Source: an uncultured Treponema sp. (GTDB lineage: Bacteria > Spirochaetota > Spirochaetia > Treponematales > Treponemataceae). From it: a DNA stretch of 7,008 nt. The notes beneath the pieces were generated by a model. It did not search any database, had not been told where the DNA came from, and saw only the letters and a list, made by a program, of their open reading frames with translations. Numbering within the stretch: the first letter of the stretch is position 1; each line of letters opens with the position of its first letter. This document shows, in pieces, positions 1-5,758 of the stretch. The position numbers were made by a program, and so were the translations under genes. The DNA lies in assembly GCA_937891125.1 (NCBI GenBank), contig CALAEZ010000226.1, forward strand, positions 1 through 7,008. Direction: 5' to 3'.

Positions 1-667
1 CGGCGTCATAGAGCAAGGCTGTTTTTACTGCCTCTGCAAGCCCACTGCGATACTGGTCTTGCGGCAGCGACTGCACGAATGACGGAAAAATGTGAATTTT
101 CTGCGCAGGAAAGAATGAGCCAATCATGTTCTTGTAGCTCTGAAAGTCGCAGCCTGTTTTTCCGCCGATTGCTGCATCTACCATTGAAAGCAGCGTTGTT
201 GGAATAAGCTCGCAGTGGGCGCCGCGCTTAAAGATGGAAGCGGCAAAGGCGGTCATGTCGGTAATGACGCCTCCTCCAATGCCGACAAAAACAGCGCTTC
301 GCTGCGCATTGTAATCAAGCGCGGCGGCAACAATGGAAAGCACACTCTCTATTGTTTTTGCTTCTTCTCCTGCTGGCAATATGACTAAGATATCCTTGCC
401 ACGCTCGCCAATAAAGCCGGCGCAGAGCGATTTGCCGCCGTCCCTGTCGTGAAAGAGCGCCGTAAAGTGATGCATGCTTGCAAGGTGGGCAACGGTGTCG
501 TCCATGACAAAAATACGCATGGGACGCGTTTTTGCTTCCTCTCCACTGGCTGTGCTGGCATAAAATAGCGCATTCAAGTCTGGCGCTCCTGCATAAAAGC
601 GGATAAAGGTGCGGTCTGTTCCCGGATGCACCGGCGGATACTGGATTACTTTTTCTTCATACTGCAT
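1..667 (-). CDS. aroB: 3-dehydroquinate synthase, N-terminal part (partial, runs off window start)
   Basis: Cytosolic enzyme of the shikimate pathway. It converts DAHP to 3-dehydroquinate using NAD and a divalent metal, feeding aromatic amino acid and chorismate synthesis. The minus-strand reading frame is open from the ATG at 667 to base 1, giving 222 codons of a family usually about 350-370 residues long, so the C-terminal metal-binding His region lies outside. Visible motifs are the nucleotide-binding VGIGGGVITDMTAFAA (about 128-143), PTTLLSMVDAAIGGKTG (156-172), KNMIGSF (179-185) and SGLAEAVK (208-215), whose Glu matches a metal ligand of the family. An in-frame ATG at 676 would add three residues. 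I prefer 667 because neither start has a Shine-Dalgarno sequence and a -10-like hexamer overlaps 676. Related sugar-phosphate cyclases share the fold, but the motif set fits AroB best. It is transcribed divergently from the rloA operon. Confidence 0.93.
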   Translation of the reverse strand, partial: MQYEEKVIQYPPVHPGTDRTFIRFYAGAPDLNALFYASTASGEEAKTRPMRIFVMDDTVAHLASMHHFTALFHDRDGGKSLCAGFIGERGKDILVILPAGEEAKTIESVLSIVAAALDYNAQRSAVFVGIGGGVITDMTAFAASIFKRGAHCELIPTTLLSMVDAAIGGKTGCDFQSYKNMIGSFFPAQKIHIFPSFVQSLPQDQYRSGLAEAVKTALLYDA

Positions 668-674
668 GGAAAGC

Positions 675-703
675 ATTTTAGTAGCTTTTGCCAACCATTG
701 CAA
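675..703 (-). promoter_or_regulatory. Predicted sigma70-type promoter of aroB (possibly leaderless)
   Basis: On the minus strand, TTGCAA (703-698) lies 17 bp from TAAAAT (680-675). The -10 matches TATAAT at five of six positions and the -35 matches TTGACA at four of six. With usual spacing the transcript would begin at about 668, one base before the ATG at 667. No Shine-Dalgarno sequence precedes that ATG. This is inferred from the sequence only. Confidence 0.45.
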
Positions 704-716
704 TGTATGGTATACT
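688..716 (+). promoter_or_regulatory. Strong predicted sigma70 promoter of the rloA-rloB-MATE operon
   Basis: TTGCCA (688-693) and TATACT (711-716) are separated by exactly 17 bp, and each differs from consensus at one position. TGG directly before the -10 makes an extended -10 element (TGn). The predicted start is near 723, leaving about 20 nt of leader before the ATG at 743. This is the best promoter match in the window. It overlaps the divergent aroB promoter over 688-703, so polymerase could probably not occupy both at once. Confidence 0.7.
696..705. promoter_or_regulatory. 10-bp perfect palindrome in the divergent promoter region
   Basis: CATTGCAATG reads the same on both strands. It lies in the 17-bp spacer of the operon promoter and covers the -35 element of the aroB promoter. 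The position would suit a dimeric repressor controlling both genes, but a 10-bp palindrome can arise by chance and no regulator gene is adjacent. Confidence 0.3.
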
Positions 717-732
717 CCCTGTGAGGCGGTGC

Positions 733-736
733 AAGG
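733..736 (+). promoter_or_regulatory. Ribosome binding site for rloA
   Basis: AAGG lies 6 nt before the ATG at 743. This is good Shine-Dalgarno spacing and supports that start. Confidence 0.6.
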
Positions 737-742
737 CCATTT

Positions 743-2197
743 ATGATAGTTGAATTTTCGATAGCAAACACATTTTCGATAAAAGACGAACAGACGGTAA
801 GCTTTGAAGCGGTGGGCTCGTGTAAGGCTACCGCAGACGACGCTTCTGTGCTTTCAGACGCCGCCGTGCAGGACGACTCTCTGTCGCTGACCGCACCTGC
901 AAGGCTGGGCTCGCATTGTGTGCGGGTGGGAAGCAAAACGCTCTTAAAGCTTGCCTGCATATACGGCGCAAACGCTTCTGGTAAGACAAACATTCTTACG
1001 GCGCTTCGGTTTTACGTGCGCTTTGCGGTGGACTCCTTTACGAACCTGAAGCCTAGTGAGCCGACGCATTTTGTGCCATTCCGCTTTGATGAGCAGACTG
1101 CCCGTGACCCCGGCTTTTTTAATCTGGTGTTCTACATGAAAGACGCCGCCGGACGCGACGTGCTGTATACCTACGAGCTTTTGCTGTGCGCAACGCATGT
1201 GGTAAAAGAAAAGCTTTCGTACACGGTTGAAGGCGGGCGGCAGGAACCGGCTGGAGCTGCAGCTTCGGGGCTATCTACAGCTGCTTCGTCTCGTACACCT
1301 GCTGTGCCGCGTGCTAAGCTGGTGTTTGAACGCTTAGGCGACGGCGGCGTAAAGTGGGGAAGCGGCATTACCGGCGCAAAAAAGCTGATTGCAGATATGA
1401 CGCGCCCTAACTGCACGGTTTTAAGCACTGGAGCGCAGGCGCAGCATCCGCTTTTTTCTGCACTGTATGATTTTTTTAATCACCGTTTTGGCGGGCTTAC
1501 CGCTCCTGGTGCGCTGCCGCTGGGACGCGAGGGAAAGCTTTCTCACTTTACCTTGCAGCGCATAGAAGACGATGCGTCATATAAAGAAAAGGTAATTGGC
1601 ATGTTCAATGCAAGCGATATAGCGCCGATAAGTGACATCCGCATAGAAACGCAGGAGGTAAGCGACGCGCTTTTAGAGCAGCTGCCGCCAGAAATGCAGG
1701 ATGCGCTTTCGCTGTACCCGGAGCGGGCAAAAACGCGAAGAGCGCTTTTTGTGCACAAGTATGACGGGCATGAATATGAGCTTCCTGTTGGCTTAGAAAG
1801 CGCTGGTACGCTCCGTATGCTTGAGCTTATCGCGCCGCTTTCGGATGTGATAAAAAGCCACGCCTTTGTGCTTGTTGATGAGCTTGAGCTTTCGCTGCAT
1901 GAAGAGCTCGTCGAAACCTTCCTGCGCCTGTTTTTAGAGGCCTCAGAAGACAGTCAGCTTCTCTTTACGACGCATAATCAGGATTTGCTTGATACCGGGC
2001 TTTTGCGTGATGACGAAATCTGGTTTTGCTACAAGACCGAAAATGGGAACTCGGTCTACAATGCCATTACCGACTATGCGGGCATTACCGCAGGCATTTC
2101 GCGCAAAAAGCTGTATCAGGCGGGCAAGTTCGGCGCGCTTCCACTTGTCGATGTGAGTGCATTAATGGAGTTATTCAGTGCCAAGAAAGACCGCTAG
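743..2197 (+). CDS. rloA: RloA/AbiLi-like AAA-family ATPase of a two-gene defence module
   Basis: 484-residue cytosolic ATPase of the SMC/ABC-like AAA_15/AAA_21 group. Visible motifs: an N-terminal beta segment (MIVEFSIANTFSIKDE), Walker A YGANASGKTN (74-83), a signature-like ESAGTLRMLEL (352-362), Walker B AFVLVDELELSLH (374-386, with D379 and E380), and the switch-type LLFTTHNQD (407-414, H411). The C-terminal EIWFCYK and KLYQAGKFGALP (457-468) are typical of RloA proteins. All ATPase motifs look intact. Low-complexity stretches at about 27-56 and 166-190 (Ala/Ser/Pro-rich) make it somewhat longer than relatives as I know them. It overlaps rloB by 20 bp. In RloAB/AbiL and the analogous PARIS (AriA-AriB) systems the ATPase is thought to sense infection and control a TOPRIM-type effector; that role is inferred here. 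Single OLD-type ATPases are a less likely assignment because the TOPRIM-like part is a separate gene. Confidence 0.88.
   Translation: MIVEFSIANTFSIKDEQTVSFEAVGSCKATADDASVLSDAAVQDDSLSLTAPARLGSHCVRVGSKTLLKLACIYGANASGKTNILTALRFYVRFAVDSFTNLKPSEPTHFVPFRFDEQTARDPGFFNLVFYMKDAAGRDVLYTYELLLCATHVVKEKLSYTVEGGRQEPAGAAASGLSTAASSRTPAVPRAKLVFERLGDGGVKWGSGITGAKKLIADMTRPNCTVLSTGAQAQHPLFSALYDFFNHRFGGLTAPGALPLGREGKLSHFTLQRIEDDASYKEKVIGMFNASDIAPISDIRIETQEVSDALLEQLPPEMQDALSLYPERAKTRRALFVHKYDGHEYELPVGLESAGTLRMLELIAPLSDVIKSHAFVLVDELELSLHEELVETFLRLFLEASEDSQLLFTTHNQDLLDTGLLRDDEIWFCYKTENGNSVYNAITDYAGITAGISRKKLYQAGKFGALPLVDVSALMELFSAKKDR
2167..2170 (+). promoter_or_regulatory. Ribosome binding site deciding the GTG start of rloB
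   Basis: GGAG lies 7 nt before the GTG at 2178, inside the last codons of rloA. It is the clearest Shine-Dalgarno sequence in the window and supports a GTG start with 20 bp of overlap. Confidence 0.65.
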
Positions 2198-2804
2198 GCT
2201 ACAGGCGCCCCGCACTATTTTGCTGGTGGTGGAGGGCGAAACCGAACAGATTTATTTTTCGCAAGTACGTGCTGACCGCCACATAAGCGGCATTACGATT
2301 ATACCGCGGCTTGCGAAGCACAGTTCGGTGCACCATATTTTAAAGACGGCGCTTGAAGAACATGCGAGCGCAGTGTACGACGAAATCTGGTGCGTGTTTG
2401 ACCGCGACACCATTGTGCGCGACGGACTTGGCGAAGAGGCGCTTAGTATGCTTGATACGGCGCAGAAGCTCGGCATTCATTTTGCTGAATCGTACCCCAG
2501 CTTTGAAGTCTGGTTCTATCTGCACTTTGCTATGCCGCAAAGTCACTACCTTTCGCAATACAGCCTTATCGAAGACTTGCGCCACTTTGTGCCGCGCTAT
2601 GGAAAAGAGCAGGCGTGGCTGAGCGGTGGCGAGCTGTATAAGCTTTTGCGTCCGCGGCTTACTACGGCAATGGCAAACAGTATTTTGCTTGCAGCGCACA
2701 ATGCGTCCTGCCCGAGCGAAGGAAACAGCTCCTGCTCGGTGCATGAGCTGATGACGGCTGTCTTTGGCATACCCGTGAAGCAGTGGGAGACTTCTACGGT
2801 ATGA
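2178..2804 (+). CDS. rloB: RloB/AbiLii-like TOPRIM-type protein, probable defence effector
   Basis: 208-residue protein, full length for the RloB family and starting at GTG. Family hallmarks in order: ILLVVEGETEQIYF (14-27), where E19 and E21 are the acidic TOPRIM-type residues; DEIWCVFDRD (68-77), giving a D75-x-D77 pair; and SYPSFEVWFYLHF (105-117), the counterpart of the usual NPxFExWLLLHF. These acidic residues could bind metal as in TOPRIM nucleases and primases. Function is inferred: with its ATPase partner it forms the RloA-RloB pair, related to lactococcal AbiLi/AbiLii, where the second protein is the likely toxic or nucleolytic effector. It overlaps rloA by 20 bp and its TGA overlaps the ATG of the MATE gene (ATGA), so expression of all three is probably coupled. 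No disruption is seen. Family assignment is firm; the biochemical activity is not shown by sequence. Confidence 0.86.
   Translation: MPRKTARLQAPRTILLVVEGETEQIYFSQVRADRHISGITIIPRLAKHSSVHHILKTALEEHASAVYDEIWCVFDRDTIVRDGLGEEALSMLDTAQKLGIHFAESYPSFEVWFYLHFAMPQSHYLSQYSLIEDLRHFVPRYGKEQAWLSGGELYKLLRPRLTTAMANSILLAAHNASCPSEGNSSCSVHELMTAVFGIPVKQWETSTV
2785..2789 (+). promoter_or_regulatory. Ribosome binding site for the MATE gene
   Basis: GGGAG lies 11 nt before the ATG at 2801. The spacing is slightly long but usable, and the ATGA overlap would aid reinitiation by ribosomes finishing rloB. An upstream in-frame GTG at 2783 has only a poorly spaced GAAG in front of it. Confidence 0.45.
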
Positions 2805-4165
2805 AAAAAGAGCCCTTCGTGTTTGATTTGTCTGCACTGTTGCGGCAGAAAACGCAGTTCACGTTTCGCGAGCAGATTAACTACGTGTTTCGGCTTTCCG
2901 TGCCTGCAATGCTTGCGCAAATCTCCTCGATTCTTATGCAGTACATTGACGCTGCCATGGTCGGTAAGCTTGGTGCCGAAAGCGCCGCGGCAATTGGGGT
3001 GGTTGCCTCATCTACCTGGCTCTTAGGCGGGCTTGTTTCTGCGTGCGCTGCAGGCTTTACCGTGCAGATTGCGCAGGCTATTGGAGCTGGCGACTATGTG
3101 CGCGCCCGCAGCGTACTGCGGCAGGGCATGGTTGTCGGCGCCGCGTTTTCGCTGTTTTTATGCGTGCTTTCGCTGTGCATAAGCCGCCCACTTCCGCTCT
3201 GGCTCGGCGCGGAAACCAGCATAACGCGCGATGCGACGGCGTATTTTGCGCTCTGTGCGGCGGCGCTCCCCGTCTGGCAGTTCAGCATGCTTATGGGCGG
3301 CGCACTGCGGTCAAGCGGCAATATGAAGGTGCCGAGCGTGTTAAGCGTACTGCTGTGCGTGCTCGACATTGTCGGTAACTATGTATACATTTTTGTGCTC
3401 CAACTTGGCGTTGTGGGCGCCGCGCTCGGCACGCTTACCGCAGAGGGCATTGTCGCGCTGCTGATGACGTATTTTTGTGTGGTGCGCTCGCCCGTTCTGC
3501 GCCTGTGTGGCAGAAACGAGCGCTGGCGTATTGAAAAATCTTGCTTACAGGAGGCAAATCATATTGCCATTCCGCTGGGCTTCCAGCAGTTTGCGCTCTG
3601 TGGCGCACAAATTGTAAGCACGCGCCTGGTTGCTCCGCTCGGTACGGTTGCTATTGCGGCTAACAGCTTCGGTATAACGGCAGAGGCGCTGTGCTACATG
3701 CCCGGCTACGGCATTGGCGAGGCGGCTACCACCATGGTCGGGCAGAGCGTGGGTGCAAAGCGGAAGGATTTAGCGCGCCATTTTGCCTGGCTTACGATTG
3801 GCGCCGGCATGGTGGTGATGGGCGTGTGCGGCGTGATTATGTATGCGTGCGCACCGCTTGTCATGCGTTTTTTGACGCCAGACGCAGCGGTTAGTGCATT
3901 AGGCGCAAGCGTGCTGCGCATAGAAATGTTTGCAGAGCCACTGTTTGCAGCAAGCATTGTTGCAAGCGGCGCACTGCGCGGAGCAGGTGATACGCTCGTT
4001 CCTGGCATACTAAACCTGGTGAGCATGTGGTGCGTGCGCATTGTGCTTACCGTGGCGCTTATTGGGCAGTATGGCTTACACGGCGCCTGGATTGCGATGG
4101 CGGTGGAGCTGTGTGTGCGTGGTGTGCTGTTTTTAGTGCGTGTAAAGTGGGAGCGCTGGCTGTAA
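2801..4165 (+). CDS. MATE-family multidrug/metabolite exporter
   Basis: 454-residue inner-membrane protein of the multidrug and toxin extrusion family, a typical length for 12 membrane helices in two six-helix halves. Cation-coupled export is the family role; the substrate cannot be read from the sequence. Paired family motifs mark the halves: AAMVGKLGAESAAAIG (51-66) with ALRSSGNMKVP (168-178) in the first, and GYGIGEAATTMVGQSVGA (302-319) with ALRGAGDTLVP (391-401) in the second. VLDIVGNYVYIF (187-198) is also characteristic. I chose the ATG at 2801 because it overlaps the rloB stop as ATGA and has an upstream GGGAG; a GTG at 2783 would add six residues. It is the third gene of the plus-strand operon. 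Treponema-like genomes carry many MATE genes, so it may be a resident gene behind which the defence pair inserted, or a co-transferred partner. Confidence 0.92.
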   Translation: MKKEPFVFDLSALLRQKTQFTFREQINYVFRLSVPAMLAQISSILMQYIDAAMVGKLGAESAAAIGVVASSTWLLGGLVSACAAGFTVQIAQAIGAGDYVRARSVLRQGMVVGAAFSLFLCVLSLCISRPLPLWLGAETSITRDATAYFALCAAALPVWQFSMLMGGALRSSGNMKVPSVLSVLLCVLDIVGNYVYIFVLQLGVVGAALGTLTAEGIVALLMTYFCVVRSPVLRLCGRNERWRIEKSCLQEANHIAIPLGFQQFALCGAQIVSTRLVAPLGTVAIAANSFGITAEALCYMPGYGIGEAATTMVGQSVGAKRKDLARHFAWLTIGAGMVVMGVCGVIMYACAPLVMRFLTPDAAVSALGASVLRIEMFAEPLFAASIVASGALRGAGDTLVPGILNLVSMWCVRIVLTVALIGQYGLHGAWIAMAVELCVRGVLFLVRVKWERWL

Positions 4166-4216
4166 GTGCCTGGGGCGCGTGTTTGTGATAGCTGCTGCCC
4201 GCCGTGCGCTGTAGCG
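4166..4216. other. Short convergent intergenic gap without a clear terminator
   Basis: The MATE gene and the cyclase gene end facing each other across 51 bp. A weak GCGCGT/GTGCGC pairing (4175-4180 with 4204-4209) has a 23-nt loop, two G-U pairs and no U-run, so I do not call a terminator on either strand. Confidence 0.5.
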
Positions 4217-5644
4217 TCAGCATTCGTTCTTTTTCATCGCGACCTTGTTCTGGTACATACTCTTGTCGGCACGCTTAAAGACGCTTTCGGCGTCAGCGTC
4301 GGTCGCTTGCGCATATTCTGACATGCCCGCGGCGGCAGAATACCGCTTCCATGGCTCGCGGCCTTCGTCGTGCATGGCTTTGACAAACTGACCGTTGAGG
4401 CGGTCGATAAGCAGGTTCCGGTCGCGGTAGTCTCTTCCTTCAAGCAACACGGCAAATTCGTCGCCGCCAATGCGGAAAACGGGCGAATGTTCGTACACCT
4501 CGCAGATGATGTTGCAGGCGCCTGTCAGGTAGTCGTTTCCGCGTTCGTGACCGTAGGTGTCGTTTATCAGCTTTAGGTTGTTCAAATCAATCATCACAAT
4601 GCCAAACGCCGCCGTGCCGTCACTGATTTTAATGTTCAGAAGCGCAATTGCCTTGTCGTAGGCAGTTTTGTTTTTTACGCGGGTCAGCGCATCCTGATAG
4701 GCAAGCGTGTCGAGCTGGGCGACATCACGCTGTAGGCTTGTTATCTGCTTTTCAGCGGCGACAATGCCTATCGCATAGTCTTTCAGGTCGCCTGTCATCT
4801 GGGTGACTGCGTTAGAAAGTGACTCTACCTCATTTTTGGTGTGAATATCGGGCTCGTTGTAGATAAGCTTTTCTGGATTTACCTGACCGTGACTTGTTTC
4901 TGCAAAGGCCGTTACGCTTTCTTCAAGTGCGGCAATGGGGTTGGTAATATGCGTGCGTGACCACAGAATGAAAGAAAGTGAGAACAGGGTGCCCGTACAG
5001 ACAACTAACAGTATATTTACAATATTGTGCGTAAACAGTGCGGCGTGTATCGACGCGACAGAAATATCAACGCATAAAAGTGCAAACGTTTCGCCTTTTG
5101 AATCCTGGAGTGGAAGCATACCCGTGTAGTCTAAGCCCCATTCGGTTGGCTCCGTGTCTTGATCGAACGTTACCTCATCGATATGGTTCATCGCCTCAAA
5201 AAAGGCAACCATGGTGCGGGCAGGAAACGAGTCATGCAGAATGTCGCCCAAAAAATACAGCTCATCGTATTCTCCTTCATATTCTTCTTTGGTGATGCCG
5301 TTTATGATAATGGAGGCGTTGTCGTAGTCGGTTGTGTTGAGTGGCGTAATAATGTAGAGGTAGCTGATGTTGGAAAACGTGTCGACAACGCTGTCTAAAA
5401 ATGTCTGCAGCTGGTGGTACGTTTCGCTTTCTTCGCCTGTTCGCGCACATTCGGCTAAATCGTCCTTGTCGATATGCTGATCTACGTAGCGGATAATGTC
5501 GGTTAGATAGATGTTGTTTCGTTCATATAAGCCGCGATAAAAAGCGACATAGTTTACAATGCTTATGACAATGCAGAGCGCAGCAATAAAAATCAAACAG
5601 CCAATGGTAATGCTCCGATTCAGCGGTCTTTCATTCGTAATCAT
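4217..5644 (-). CDS. Membrane sensor diguanylate cyclase (periplasmic Cache-like sensor, HAMP, GGDEF)
   Basis: 475-residue inner-membrane signalling enzyme predicted to make c-di-GMP from two GTP. Order: membrane helix at about 12-34; periplasmic sensor at about 37-205, whose YLYIITP, GMLPLQDSKGE and CVDIS strands suggest a Cache/PAS-like fold; second helix at about 207-228; HAMP linker at about 229-285, with the conserved Pro and NEVESLSNAVTQM; a helical connector at about 286-313; and a GGDEF domain from LAYQDALTRVKNKTAYD (314-330) to RADKSMYQNK (458-467). The active-site RIGGDEF (391-397) and metal-site Asp353 in IDLNNLKLINDTYGH are intact, so it should be catalytically active. The positions of the usual inhibitory RxxD site hold Tyr384 and Ser387, so that product-feedback site appears absent. 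It is monocistronic in this window and divergent from the OmpA-family gene. No Shine-Dalgarno sequence precedes the ATG. The sensor ligand is unknown. Confidence 0.92.
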   Translation of the reverse strand: MITNERPLNRSITIGCLIFIAALCIVISIVNYVAFYRGLYERNNIYLTDIIRYVDQHIDKDDLAECARTGEESETYHQLQTFLDSVVDTFSNISYLYIITPLNTTDYDNASIIINGITKEEYEGEYDELYFLGDILHDSFPARTMVAFFEAMNHIDEVTFDQDTEPTEWGLDYTGMLPLQDSKGETFALLCVDISVASIHAALFTHNIVNILLVVCTGTLFSLSFILWSRTHITNPIAALEESVTAFAETSHGQVNPEKLIYNEPDIHTKNEVESLSNAVTQMTGDLKDYAIGIVAAEKQITSLQRDVAQLDTLAYQDALTRVKNKTAYDKAIALLNIKISDGTAAFGIVMIDLNNLKLINDTYGHERGNDYLTGACNIICEVYEHSPVFRIGGDEFAVLLEGRDYRDRNLLIDRLNGQFVKAMHDEGREPWKRYSAAAGMSEYAQATDADAESVFKRADKSMYQNKVAMKKNEC

Positions 5645-5650
5645 GTGAAG

Positions 5651-5679
5651 AGTATATCATATTGGTGGCAGGAAATCAA
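5651..5679 (-). promoter_or_regulatory. Predicted promoter of the diguanylate cyclase gene, placing the start at the ATG
   Basis: On the minus strand, TTGATT (5679-5674) is 17 bp from TATACT (5656-5651), and TGA directly before the hexamer gives an extended -10. With usual geometry the first transcribed base is 5644, the A of the ATG. No Shine-Dalgarno sequence exists between promoter and gene, so a leaderless mRNA is predicted. Confidence 0.6.
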
Positions 5680-5684
5680 AAGAA

Positions 5685-5749
5685 AAGCTTAAAAACTGGC
5701 GCTCAAAACGGGCGTTTTTTTTCTTGCATTTAAGCTTAAACAAAGCTTT
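5685..5749. repeat. Three AAGCTT-centred palindromes in the divergent regulatory region
   Basis: AAGCTT occurs at 5685-5690, 5732-5737 and 5743-5748. The middle copy is the centre of a perfect 12-bp palindrome, TTTAAGCTTAAA (5729-5740), and the third of the 8-bp AAAGCTTT (5742-5749). The last two are 11 bp apart, about one helical turn, and lie within the predicted spacer and -10 of the OmpA-family promoter. Binding of a dimeric regulator is possible but unproven, and AAGCTT also occurs elsewhere in the window inside genes. Confidence 0.4.
5700..5722 (+). terminator. Rho-independent terminator-like hairpin between divergent genes
   Basis: CGCTC (5700-5704) pairs with GGGCG (5710-5714), with one G-U pair and a 5-nt AAAAC loop, and is followed directly by eight T (5715-5722). 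Two flanking G-U pairs could extend it. The pairing is better on the plus strand, since the wobble becomes a C-A mismatch on the other. The stem is short, and no plus-strand gene lies upstream within 1.5 kb, so its target is unclear. Confidence 0.45.
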
Positions 5750-5752
5750 AAT
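5724..5752 (+). promoter_or_regulatory. Possible promoter of the OmpA-family gene, placing the start at the ATG
   Basis: TTGCAT (5724-5729) lies 17 bp from TTTAAT (5747-5752). The -10 matches consensus at five of six positions but the -35 at only three. The predicted first base is 5759, the A of the ATG, and no Shine-Dalgarno sequence is present. The call is weaker than the other two leaderless candidates. Confidence 0.4.
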
Positions 5753-5758
5753 TTCAGC

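Noticed and set aside
668..676. Upstream in-frame ATG at 676 for aroB
   Set aside because: It has no Shine-Dalgarno sequence and overlaps the predicted -10; the 667 start fits the predicted transcript start. The alternative is not excluded.
646..993. 115-codon minus-strand open frame spanning the intergenic region and the start of rloA
   Set aside because: It lies opposite the Walker-A-encoding part of rloA and across both promoters, with no family resemblance.
2783..2800. Earlier GTG start for the MATE gene, adding six residues
   Set aside because: The added residues match nothing in the family, the upstream spacing to a Shine-Dalgarno sequence is poor, and the ATG at 2801 gives the common ATGA overlap.
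2340..2837. 165-codon minus-strand open frame antisense to rloB
   Set aside because: It has no recognisable domain, is rich in Arg/His/Cys as expected of a shadow frame, and lies opposite a gene with clear family motifs.
743..4165. Mobile-element origin of the three-gene operon
   Set aside because: I found no integrase, transposase, terminal repeats or duplicated target site, and codon use looks like that of the neighbours by eye. Transfer remains possible but unsupported.
4175..4209. Hairpin between the convergent MATE and cyclase genes
   Set aside because: The stem has two G-U pairs, a 23-nt loop and no U-run on either strand.
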